Shown here piece by piece: positions 1 through 9,475 of a stretch of 64,000 bases of DNA. How positions within the stretch are numbered: position 1 is the stretch's first letter; each line of letters begins with the position of its first letter. The notes beneath the pieces were generated by a model. That model was given only the letters and a program-made list of their open reading frames with translations. It was not told the origin of the DNA and did not search any database. The stretch covers positions 213,943,678 through 214,007,677 of the forward strand of contig NC_134568.1 in the NCBI RefSeq assembly GCF_050947875.1, read 5' to 3'. The stretch is from Dermacentor variabilis (lineage: Eukaryota; Arthropoda; Arachnida; Ixodida; Ixodidae). Made by a program: the position numbers and the translations under genes.

Positions 1-1569
1 GTAGTATAATTAGCAGAACCTCGCAGACGAAGGCATTGTTAAGCTCACCATGTATACATTATGGTACTACACTGCCTGTCATAGCAACAAGTGCACGTTG
101 AAAACTGGTAGAAGCGAGATAAACCAGTGAGAAAAAAAAATACTTCAACAGCATTCTCGGCTGCAAAAGGGCGAAGGGCACGACAGAACAATGCGGAGAG
201 TGCCCACACACACACACACACACAAATAAAAGCGTAGCAGCATAAATAATTGACGTGGCAAAGGAGCTAAGCGTGCGCCATTATGTGCTCAAAATTAGAC
301 CTCTAAACGCTGGTCCCCCGTCTCCAACTGTCCTCTTGGCTCTCTTTTTCTTTTTCAAGCGTCTCCAGTGGGAAAGTGGTATTCTGGGACAACAGCGATG
401 ACAATGTGGGAAGGCCTAACCTCGGCAGCGGATCCAGAGAACAATCATCTCAGCAAACGGCGTGGTGACGTCGCGGGGCAAACGCGCGAGCACTGATGTC
501 GGAGGGCAAGCCGAGCACCTTAGTCCCGGTGCCTCAAGAGACGGGTGCTTTCCAGTTGTGCACGCTTCAAGAGCGCGGTCTTCTCTCCACTGCACCCCCT
601 CTGCAATGTTTAATGGGCCCTTTATTTTCCGCGCGAAGGCATCTTTCCCTCCCCGGGCTGTTGCGCTCCTCGGGAGTCTCCCGCCGCTGCGTGCGTGGCC
701 GTCGGTGCGGCAGCTGGTCGCGCGACGTGTTGGCGCGCGGGCAGCTGCTGCCTGTCGCTGCGGTGCCTCAGACGCGGGCGTGCGCTCGCTCCACGCCCGT
801 CGTGCTTCTCGGCTTATGATTATTTATTTCCTCCAAGAGTGCCTCGAAGCATCGACGAACAAAACTGAGGTCGTGCTGCAGGGGCTCCACAAACACCGGT
901 CTCTGCATCCGCCCGTATAGTAGCGCCTCCTCATTTTTCTTTTCCTCAATTCTTATTTTCATCGAATGGAACGGTCTCTGCCGCTTGTCCCGCTTCGCGA
1001 GCGCAGTCGTGAGCTGTTATTGTCCTGGGAGGCGCTCACTACTGAGAGCTTAACGTTCTTAGCTGCGAACTTACTCAAGACGAGACTAGTTGCCGAGAAT
1101 TTACGTTCTCAGCGGCGAGTTATACCGTTTTCTGTATGGTGGCAAAATCGCTATCTTGTATGTTGGGGCTTTTTCGTGCAGCGAACCTCCACGTAGAACG
1201 ACGAGTCCGGTCGCTTTAGTTTCTCTGCAAGAAATCTCCTCTCCCTTCTTAAGTCGCACCCTGAAATGAGTAGTGGCAGTGCGCCCGAGCTAAAAAGCCC
1301 CACACTACGGTTTTTGAAGCGCGGGAGTCGCGGAAAAGAAACGGGAAATAGTCTTTCAGCTATAGCGCAGCTATAAAACGTAATCACTGCGCTCTTCTCT
1401 TTCCACTCAACTGCGCATCCTGAGTTATTGCTTAAAAAGAGAGATATGGGCATTTGTTCTGATAGAAAACTGAGAGGTAGGCCGGAATCAAAGTACTGAC
1501 TTGCTACTCAGCATTAGAGAAGGGGAGAAGAAAAAAAAGATAAAGGAAGTGTTTAGCGTGAGAAAGCGC
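1..1569. other. Unassigned sequence
   Basis: I recognise no gene or element here. A short (CA)n run sits at about 204-224. Open frames on both strands (for example 462-920) are short, overlap each other and have no recognisable domain, so I do not call them genes. Confidence 0.5.
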
Positions 1570-1714
1570 CGCGAATACATACGGCGTGCCTCGAGCGGCC
1601 AGTCGCGCGGAAATTTTGCGTGTATTCCTGGGCTTCTTTCACGCTGGGAAAAATTCTATTATGTAGCACTTATTGAGCAACAGAAAGCTGTATCGGGAAT
1701 TTTTCATGTTGCTC
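1570..1714. repeat. Dispersed repeat R1, copy 1, left part
   Basis: This stretch matches 9137-9262: both begin GCGAATACAT and share CCAGTCGCGCGG and TTTTTCATGTTGCTC. In the second copy the match runs on without a break into sequence that here resumes only at 2837. Copy 1 is therefore split by the 1.1 kb insertion at 1715-2836. No coding capacity is seen and the repeat class is unknown. Confidence 0.7.
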
Positions 1715-2836
1715 TTAAGGGCATGGGGTTGTGTACGTGAACTTCAACAGTCTCTGCTTGGAACTCGAACCAGGTTGACCATTGGAGAGGGTTCGGCAGG
1801 GAAGACGAGGCGATGTAAAAACAAATAATAGAAGTTTAATACCTCCTTACGGGTGAGTGGTGCGCTACAAGACAGAAAATACGGAAACGTTCAGCGTGCG
1901 GGCAGCTGCACGCAAGGGCAGAGAAGATGTGTCCACACGTGGCGGCTCGCTGACTTTCTTATACCCTCCACCATCCGCGCAACCTCATTCTCTGCGGCTC
2001 CCAGGTAGAAGGCCTAATCAGGACACGTCAGGTCAACCCAAACAGAGGATCATGGGAGGAAAGCCACTCCTTGGCGTAGAGGGGCTGAACGTAGGCCGCG
2101 TCGGGTCTACCCACACAGAGGATCATGGGAGGAAAGCCACTCCTTGGCGTAGAGGGGTTGAACGTAAGCCACGTCGGGTCAACCCACGCAGAGGATCATG
2201 GGAGGAAAACCACTCCTTGGTATAGAGGGATTGAACGTAGGCCATGTCGGATCAACCATCGCAGAGGATCATGGGAGGAAAACCACTCCTTGGTGTAGAG
2301 GGGTTGAATGTAAGCCACGTCGGGTCAACCCACGCAGAGTATCATGGGAGGAAAACCACTCCTTAGCGTAGAGGGGTTGAACGTAGGCCACGTCTTGTCA
2401 ACCCACACAGAGGATCATGGGAGGAAAGCCACTCCTTGGCGTAGAGGAGTTGAACGTAAGCCACGTCGGGTCAACCCACGCAGAGGATCATGGGAGGAAA
2501 GCCACTCCTTGGCGTAGAGGGGTTGAACGTAGGCCACGTCTTGTCAACCCACACAGAGGATCATGGGAGGAAAGCCACTCCTTGGCGTAGAGGAGTTGAA
2601 CTTAAGCCACGTCGGGTCAACCCACGCAGAGGATCATGGGAGGAAAACCGCTCCTTGGCGTAGATGGGTTGAACGTAGGACAGAGGGAAGTAAGATTTGC
2701 ACACTCCGCGCATAATCCCGCCGCACACACCCGGCGGATAAGTCTTTTCATTTTGACGAGCGTGACGATTAGGCATGCCGTGTCGAAGGCGTTTGGCATC
2801 TCTTCCATTCATCACCGCATAATGTGAACCGTAGCA
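1715..2836 (-). mobile_element. Probable solo LTR inserted in repeat R1
   Basis: About 1.1 kb interrupts repeat R1, as shown by the uninterrupted copy at 9137-9475. Read on the minus strand it has the layout of an LTR: a unique start near 2836, a block of nine 73-bp tandem repeats where U3 enhancers would sit, a TATA-like GGTATAAGAAAG near 1965, an ATTAAA signal near 1838 and about 120 bp of U5-like sequence. Exact TG...CA ends and a clean target duplication could not be fixed; CTCTNAAG occurs near both junctions. The LTR reading is inference, the insertion itself is seen. It has no coding frame of note. It could instead be a non-LTR insertion carrying a satellite block. Confidence 0.45.
2031..2679. 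repeat. 73-bp tandem repeat, about 8.9 copies
   Basis: The marker AGAGGATCATGGGAGG (one copy AGAGTATCATGGG) recurs at 2044, 2117, 2190, 2263, 2336, 2409, 2482, 2555 and 2628, exactly 73 bp apart each time. The last copy breaks off near 2679. Copies differ by a few substitutions and no indels. The later copies alternate in two variant types, giving a 146-bp higher-order unit. Small frames reading through the array come from the repeat having no stop in those frames and are not genes. Confidence 0.95.
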
Positions 2837-3042
2837 CTCTGAAGTTATCCTATTGACACTTTTCATATAATTACAATATTTGAGAAGTTGATCAATTAAT
2901 TAAGACTAATTACGTAGTTAACCGGAATCCAAAAACAATCTCAGTATCTCGAAGCGACGACAAACATTACCTTGGTTGTGTCCAGTTACGTGGCATTTCC
3001 ATATTTTTAAATCTTGGTGTGTGATAGTTGGCACACCGTATA
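2837..3042. repeat. Dispersed repeat R1, copy 1, right part
   Basis: It continues the match to the copy at 9263-9475, including TTGACACTT, GAAGTTGATCAATTAATTAA and ACATTACCTTGGTT. It ends where a mariner-like element is inserted next to TA at about 3041. Confidence 0.7.
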
Positions 3043-3614
3043 CACAAGGGCGAATCAGAAAGGTTTTGCCCTTATTTTTATTAACCAAAATAATGTACAT
3101 ACAGGTAATTGCAAATATACGTGCTATTCTACGTACCTTGCACTGCTTTCGACATAGTCCCCACACCGGTTGAGACCGTCCCATTGCAGCACTAAATTTG
3201 AGATGCCCTTGTGCCATGTTCTCGTCAGTCAGCGACGCACGCGGCCTCCCCGAACGCTCATCGTCATGCAAGTCTTCACGGCCGTTTGCGAAATCACAAC
3301 ACGACCACCTCGCACTTCTCAAAGCGAGACTCCTTTCCTAATACGATGGCTGCATTTCCCTGTGTGTTTGGATGGGCGTTCGTCCCTTCAACCATAGAAA
3401 ACGAATCACTTCGTCGCTCGTACGCCGTGTGAAGCACAACCGCCATCTTCAACGACTGACAGCACCGCTGTGCCGCGGACCTACCGGCAGATAAGGCCGG
3501 GCGGGTTCAAGGAAGGTCCACCGCTGGGAATGGATATTTTTACTTAGCATTTACTGCTATAATTTGGCTAAAAAAAAAAAAAATAGGGCCAAAGACTTTC
3601 TGATTCGCCCTCGT
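3043..3614 (-). mobile_element. Deleted mariner-like DNA transposon
   Basis: The ends form inverted repeats: the left end reads AGGGCGAATCAGAAAGG and the right end, complemented, AGGGCGAATCAGAAAGT, each followed by a T-rich stretch. Both ends lie next to TA, the usual mariner target. The element is only about 570 bp, against roughly 1.3 kb for a full mariner. The interior holds pieces of both the start and the end of a transposase on the minus strand, so the middle has been lost. It can move only if transposase is supplied from another copy. Confidence 0.8.
3120..3420 (-). pseudogene. Mariner transposase remnant
   Basis: Three separate pieces are visible on the minus strand. Near 3340-3390 one frame holds IQTHREMQ. 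At 3212-3283 another holds GREDLHDDERSGRP, the hallmark linker after the helix-turn-helix domain of mariner transposases. At about 3125-3190 a third holds WDGLNRCGDYVES, which matches the C-terminal end of such proteins. The pieces lie in different frames with stops between them, and the whole DDD catalytic core is absent. In the family the intact enzyme is about 340 residues and cuts and joins at TA. This copy cannot encode it. Confidence 0.75.
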
Positions 3615-4902
3615 ACTATTCCCGGACGTTGCTGTACTCCAAAAACATTTGCGGTTGAATCTGCATAGCTAATATTATTAGTAGCGTAGGTTTGTCAGAA
3701 AGTTTGCAGGCCTGCTGCATGTGTGGCCTGACCTTCGGTATACAGTCGCTTGGTGTGCCCCAGAACAACTCCTTCATTGCTCTTAAGTCCCGGCTATTGA
3801 AAGTGACAGCGCTTGTCGCTGTCCTGTTGCTTGCTGGGCGTGCTATGTCAAAGCACATACATCAAAGTAAACCGTGTATGGTAGGCGACAGATGGCAAAA
3901 AAGAAAGCATATGGTATGTGCGCTTTTCCGGCTCAGTAGCATGCTGATACTGCCCAGACATTGTGGTAGTAGCCATCATGATGACGCTCAGTCGTCTTCG
4001 ATTTTTGACCCCTCTCTTCTCTCAGATAAAATCCACGCACGCGCCAGCGGGGCGTTATCTTCAAGGATAACTTCACGGAGATTTGTTTGTTTGAATATTT
4101 GTTTCAATTTCGCATTGCCGTACCTTATGTTCATTCACTTGATCTAGTAAATAGGCGCTTGCTAGAGAACGTTTTCTTACGTAGGAACAGCCGTTTACTG
4201 ACGCTAGCCCTGGAACGCTGGAACCTGCTGCCGCGAAAGAGATGCTGCATGCTTAGTGGGAGCTCGAGGAATTATACCGGCTGGCTATACGATTAGCATG
4301 CCGGCAAAGCTGAAATGTGAAGAAGCACAAATCTGCATATGAAGTGGATTACCTGAAGAGGCAGTGATTACTTGCACAACAAATCGCAATGTCCAGGCAG
4401 GTAATTAGAAGGTTCGCTGATTAACTGTAAATATTCGCTTTAGCACACATGCAGGCATTAAAGCCGAGAAGTAGAGTGCAGTCCATGCCTGGCTAACAGA
4501 AATCCTATAAGATTACAGCACTAATTTCTATATATATCCCTCCTTAAGACGTAAAAAGTGGCCTTTCAATTAACAGTTTCCCAATAGCCTCCCCCTGAAG
4601 TCCAGCGGGATAATAACTGCAACTCGAATGGATTTTAGCAAATTTTGGGGACGGATATCGCAGACGAGGTGCTAGTCGTAGTATTTCTGCTAACCACACA
4701 TGATTCCATGAACTGATGAACTGATCGTATTCAATTTTGCAATGTCAGTATGTCTTCCAAAGTGAATAATTAAAATTTTAGTTAGTGAATCACTTTGATT
4801 GGTTACCTAGACATTGCGATTTTTCGTGCAAGTAATATCCGCCTTTTTAGGCTATCCACATGAAGAGGCCGAGTGGCTGTATATGCTCCATGCAATTTAA
4901 AA
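3615..4902. other. Unassigned sequence
   Basis: No recognisable gene or element is seen. A 151-codon frame at 3692-4147 has no known motif and crosses sequence without codon-like structure, so I do not call it. Confidence 0.45.
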
Positions 4903-4942
4903 AATGAATGAATGAACGAACGAATGAATAAATAAATAAATA
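4903..4942. repeat. (GAAT/GAAC/AAAT)n microsatellite
   Basis: An imperfect tetranucleotide run that drifts from GAAT and GAAC to AAAT. Confidence 0.85.
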
Positions 4943-5017
4943 TCTTCGAGCTACAACAAACAAACATGTAACGTGGTGTATGAATACATGCAGTGATACA
5001 GTGACCGTTAGAACAGG

Positions 5018-5262
5018 GACCGCCGCGGTGGCTGTAGGGCGTTGCGCTGCTAAGCACGAGACCGTGGGTTCGATTCCCGGCCGTGGCCGTACGTTTCTAT
5101 CGGGGTAGAATGAAAAAAAAAAAAATGCGCTCGTGCACTTCGACTTAAGTGCGTGCACGTCAAAGAAGCCCATGTGGTCAAAGTTAATCTGGTGTCTCCC
5201 ATTACGGTGTACCTCATAATCAGGTCGTGTACTTTGGCGCGTAGAACCCCAGAACGTTATTG
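5018..5262 (+). mobile_element. tRNA-derived SINE (Ruka-like)
   Basis: The head GACCGCCGCGGTGGCT carries an A-box-like stretch, and GGGTTCGATTCCC at 5066-5078 is a good B box for RNA polymerase III. The body shares CACGTCAAAGAA, GTGGTCAAAGTTAAT and CTCATAATCAG with the other SINE copies in this window. A poly-A run interrupts the body at about 5113. No clear target duplication was found. It is a non-autonomous element moved by LINE enzymes, and an AT-repeat lies just after its tail. Confidence 0.85.
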
Positions 5263-5270
5263 GTACGATT

Positions 5271-5297
5271 ATTATATATATATATATATATATATAT
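5271..5297. repeat. (TA)n microsatellite
   Basis: A short TA run immediately downstream of the SINE tail. Confidence 0.9.
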
Positions 5298-5851
5298 TTA
5301 CAGCCTGGGCATGTACGTAGGAGCCCTTAATTGGTGGCATCGCTCACTGCGAGAAAATGCAAGTTGTGTAGTGAATCCAGCGTGTGGTTTGAGGCGTCGA
5401 TCAAACAGGCGTTCGCAAGTTGAGTGAGCGGCTCTTCGGAGTATCTCGTGAGCGCCGCTCTCCTCGGTGTCGCTGCCCCTGAGAAGGAACTTTCACACGG
5501 TGGCGTATAAATAGAACGGCGCGTAATTGCGCCTTTAGGCGGCTTTCCCCTCGGCGATATTGGCCGCGGACGGGTCGTGCGCGCGGGCCCTCGAGGAAGG
5601 TCGTGACTCCTGGCCGCCGTGCGTGGCCGGCGCTTTAAAAATAATCCGTGTCCTCGGCGATCGTGACGGCTCATCTGAACGCCGATTTCGCGGTGGGCCA
5701 AGAGCTGAGACTCTCGCAAATGCGCGCGTGCGTGCTACAGAGAGCCGCGCGGCGTTCGGAAAGCGTGCGCGCGCCTCTCGTGTATATGCAGAAACTTTCT
5801 GCACGTACAACGACCTTTCGTAGAAACGGCACAGAACGAGAGGCAGTAAAG
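5298..5851. other. Unassigned GC-rich stretch
   Basis: CpG-rich sequence with overlapping open frames on both strands and no recognisable domain. TATAAATA at 5506-5513 lies upstream of a GC-rich tract and could be a core promoter, but there is no transcript or coding sequence to support it. Confidence 0.4.
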
Positions 5852-5996
5852 AACCTGGGTCCGAATTCACAAAGATCTTCGTTCGCGAGTGTTCTTTGCC
5901 ATTGGCCGGCTGCCTTCGTTAACATTATGTCCGGCGCCAGGATTTCCCGGTATTTTCTACGAACAATTCTAGCGAATATACGGGCCCTAGCTGGTA
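5852..5996. mobile_element. Foldback element, family B, copy 1
   Basis: The left end reads CCTGGGTCCGAATTCACAAAG and the right end, complemented, starts CTAGGGCCCGTATATTCG. They are imperfect inverted repeats around a short core. The same ends recur at 6231-6720 and 47145-47294. It has no coding capacity and is consistent with a short MITE. Confidence 0.6.
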
Positions 5997-6062
5997 ATTG
6001 GTGTCGGTCTTTGACTCCTTTTTAGATCCCCGCGAAACTGTCCGCGCATGCACTGCTCAGCT

Positions 6063-6080
6063 GGGGGGGGGGGGGGGGGG
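6063..6080. repeat. Poly-G tract
   Basis: Eighteen consecutive G residues directly before the inverted repeat of the next element. The matching CCTCCCC follows that element's other end, so the tract is probably an expansion at the element boundary. Confidence 0.95.
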
Positions 6081-6225
6081 TATTCTGTAAGAGTCCACCT
6101 AGTGAACTGTCCATTTCGGCCGCTGCTGTTTGGATGCAGCTGTACGAGCGAGGAGGAGACGAGCGGCCCTAGCCAATCAGGAACGGCCGAAATGGACAGT
6201 CCACTAGGTGGACTCTTACAGAATA
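6081..6225. mobile_element. Hairpin MITE with 42-bp inverted repeats
   Basis: The segment at 6081-6122 and the complement of 6184-6225 agree at 41 of 42 positions, starting TATTCTGTAAGAGTCC. The loop is 61 bp. This is the structure of a short foldback element, with no coding capacity. It lies between two copies of family B, only a few bases from the second. Confidence 0.9.
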
Positions 6226-6230
6226 CCTCC

Positions 6231-6720
<490 letters not shown>

Positions 6721-6765
6721 AGATCTTTGCATACACGGGAAGCGTGAATGGTGGTTATTCTATGG

Positions 6766-6814
6766 CGGAATTACCCCTTATGTAATGTCCTGTTCAGGGA
6801 CCTCTGAGGTATAA

Positions 6815-6857
<43 letters not shown>

Positions 6858-6858
6858 A
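6766..6858 (+). mobile_element. LINE 3' tail with (AAAT)n
   Basis: The stretch around GTAATGTCC...GGACCTCTGAGGTATAATAAATAAA, ending in about eleven AAAT units, resembles the inverted stretch at 40608-40690 (CCCTCTGTAACGCCCC...CTTGAGGGTAAATAAA). The two look like 5'-truncated 3' ends of one LINE family whose tail is a tetranucleotide repeat. No reverse transcriptase sequence is present. Confidence 0.5.
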
Positions 6859-9109
6859 ATGCGTGTGGTCAGTATCGATGCGGGCATCTAAAGTGCATGC
6901 ATCAGTTTTGAAAAATCGCAAGCATATTCAGGGACATTGAGGAAACCCGCCGTCCGCGTCAAAACACTGGTAAACTGAACGGATTGGCGGGATCACTTGC
7001 AATGCTTTTCACATTTCTGCTGTACAGTTAACTATGCGGTTCAACTAGCGGGTTCTTTCTCTGATGGCGACGTTTAGTTCTGGAGAAACTTCGGCGCGGC
7101 GACCACTGTGACTTGGCTTGACGATATATGACCTGGCTTGAGGACACCTTACGATATCGCGACAGCTGTAGGTTGAGCCGTGCAGCGTTCGTCATGCCGC
7201 GGCTTCTTGGCACTGTTGAGCGAGGCTTTCGCACAGCGAGTTGCACGAAAAAGCGCTCTGCGAAGTCTTTCAAGTTGCTTCGGCGGAAGACAAACTCCAG
7301 TGTGCGTGGCCCGTTTTCCGGGGCTTCTCCATGCCAGTGTCGGTGGCCGCCGGTGAGCTGTGCACGGAAGAGGAAGGCAGCAACGTGCAACTGTCTCGCT
7401 CCCTCTAGGCCGGAGCGAGCGAGTTAACAAGCGCGGCGGCCGATGAGTCGCTGCATCTTCCGCATCCCTCCTCCTCTTTGCTCTCGCTCCCCTTAGCGGG
7501 CTGCCGGCGCCGTAAACTTGAACTTGGGCGCTCGATAACGACACGAGGAAGTGAAGGCGCGTATACGAGAGCAGGAAAGGGAAGTTGTTGTAACCGTTGT
7601 TTGTAGCCTCGTAAGGCCTCTCTTTCGGCCGCACCGTTTCCGCGACCTTTTCTTTCGCTCGTCCGAGTGTTCTTGTGCAACGAAGTGGAAGAAGGAGGGG
7701 GAGAGGAGGGGGAGGTTAGGAGAGGGTGAACAGGCGTGCGTACCGGTGGGCGGGGAACGCGAGGACGGCATGTTGCTGGCTCTTTTATTTTCTTTTTTTT
7801 TTCTTTTCTTTTTTGATGTTGAGGCAAACAAACCAAGACCATACCAGCACGGTCGGTCTAGGCTCTGCATCTTCGGACCGCAGCTTGTTTGCCGATTGGG
7901 CGGGCCCAGAGGAAATTGCTTTTTGGGCGTTGTTGCCGGAGTTCGCCGGGTCAAATTTCACGCATCAGAGCCGTTTCTACATGACCCAGCTGAGCTCCCG
8001 TTTTTAGACACCGGCCATATTGCGTTTTTTTTTTTTTTTTTGCAGGCGTCGTGATTGTCAGGTATGCTTCGCCCCATTGGGATGCCATTGCAAAAGCATT
8101 GCAGCGCCTTGGTCTCTATTTACAGATCAGTGTTTCGCGCCAGGTTATACGCCAGGTGCACGGGGTTGTCGGTGTCCATCGCACTTGTGTGTGTATTGTG
8201 TAAGTGCGTGCGAGGGGGGCGGACGTATACGTTCGTGCGTACGTAGTACGTGCATGCATGTAGCCGTTGCTCCCAGCTCGCATTCGCTGCCTGTTATTCC
8301 ACGAAACGCGCATGCACCCGTGCTGAGCGGTAACGGCCATGTTTTGCGCTGTAAGTAAACTTAGTGAAAGTGTGTGCGTTCGCGTCGTGACCTCTTCCAA
8401 GTTCGATCTTAATCAGAAGAGGAAACTGCGCAAATAATGATAGATTAAGGGAGGTCTACCTTTACTGATATCAAAAATGAAGCACACCGCGAAATTGCGA
8501 TCAAATATACCTGAGCTTATAGCAGAGCGAAGCTGAAAAATATGGATGTGCACATTGATAAAGCTTGCATGCTAAAGTTCTCGGTTCTCACTTCAAAACT
8601 ACTATTATCGGTGCATGTACTATCGACAAAGATGATGTGATAAGCATCTAGACTTAGCTTACAAGACGGACTTATGGTAACAAGTGGCAACAGCAAGCGC
8701 CCTGCAGATTGATCGCCTCCCTTTCCGGTGTCTGGGATAAGAGCTGGGAAATAAGAGCTGATCAAAAACTGCGCAAGATTTACGCCGATTCGGCTTTTAT
8801 ACGGACACCAGCATGCTTTATTGAGAACAATGCTTACATGTGTAGCTAGGTGCGTCGGAAATGTCTACTACGAGTTTAGTTTGGGCTTCTTATTGCGTTC
8901 CTCTGAAACATTCCTCTTGCCGGCCAGGCGCTTTTCCGTCAAGCTTTGGATTTTATAAGCATCATATTTATCTCAATTATCTTTTCTCGCCCTATTTTGT
9001 TGAAGTAGTGGCCAGAAAAAAAAAAAGGAAAAAGAAATTCACCAACGATTACTATACTCCCTGATGCAAAATTCGAGCGCAGCTGTATACGTGTTTTCAT
9101 TTCGCGATA
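6859..9109. other. Unassigned sequence, partly CpG-rich
   Basis: Between about 7050 and 7950 the sequence is GC-rich and open in several frames on both strands at once, as expected from base composition. I found no domain, no believable splice pattern and no repeat copy elsewhere in the window. T-rich tracts lie at about 7790-7815 and 8026-8041. An undetected 5' exon or CpG-island promoter cannot be excluded. Confidence 0.4.
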
Positions 9110-9475
9110 TATTGGCTGGCGCGGACAATCTGTCTCGAGCGAATACATGCGAAATGCCTCGAGCAGCCAGTCGCGCGGCAATCTTGCGTGTATTTGCGGG
9201 CTTATTTGACGCTCGGAAAAACACTTTCCTGTAGCACGTATTGAGTTTTTCATGTTGCTCAACAATTTCTTTGACACTTGTCGTCTAATTATAATGTTCG
9301 AAAAGTTGATTAACTAATTAAGACCAATTATGTAATTAGGCGGAATGAAAAAATAATAATAATCTGAGTATCTCCAAGCGACGGCAAGCAACATTACCTT
9401 GGTTATGTCCAGCTACGTAGCATTTGTATATCTTCAAATCTTGGTGCATGGTAGTTGGGTCACCTCGTACTCGTA
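9110..9475. repeat. Dispersed repeat R1, copy 2, uninterrupted
   Basis: This copy carries the left part (9137-9262, as at 1570-1714) joined directly to the right part (9263-9475, as at 2837-3042). It therefore shows the state of the locus before the insertion in copy 1. Identity looks like roughly 75-80 percent by eye. No coding frame is seen. Confidence 0.7.

Noticed and set aside
2031..2679. CRISPR-like array
   Set aside because: The units are contiguous 73-bp tandem copies without unique spacers, in eukaryotic DNA.
5018..5100. Possible tRNA gene
   Set aside because: The A- and B-box-like sequence is the head of a SINE; the body and tail match the other SINE copies and no cloverleaf acceptor stem is complete.
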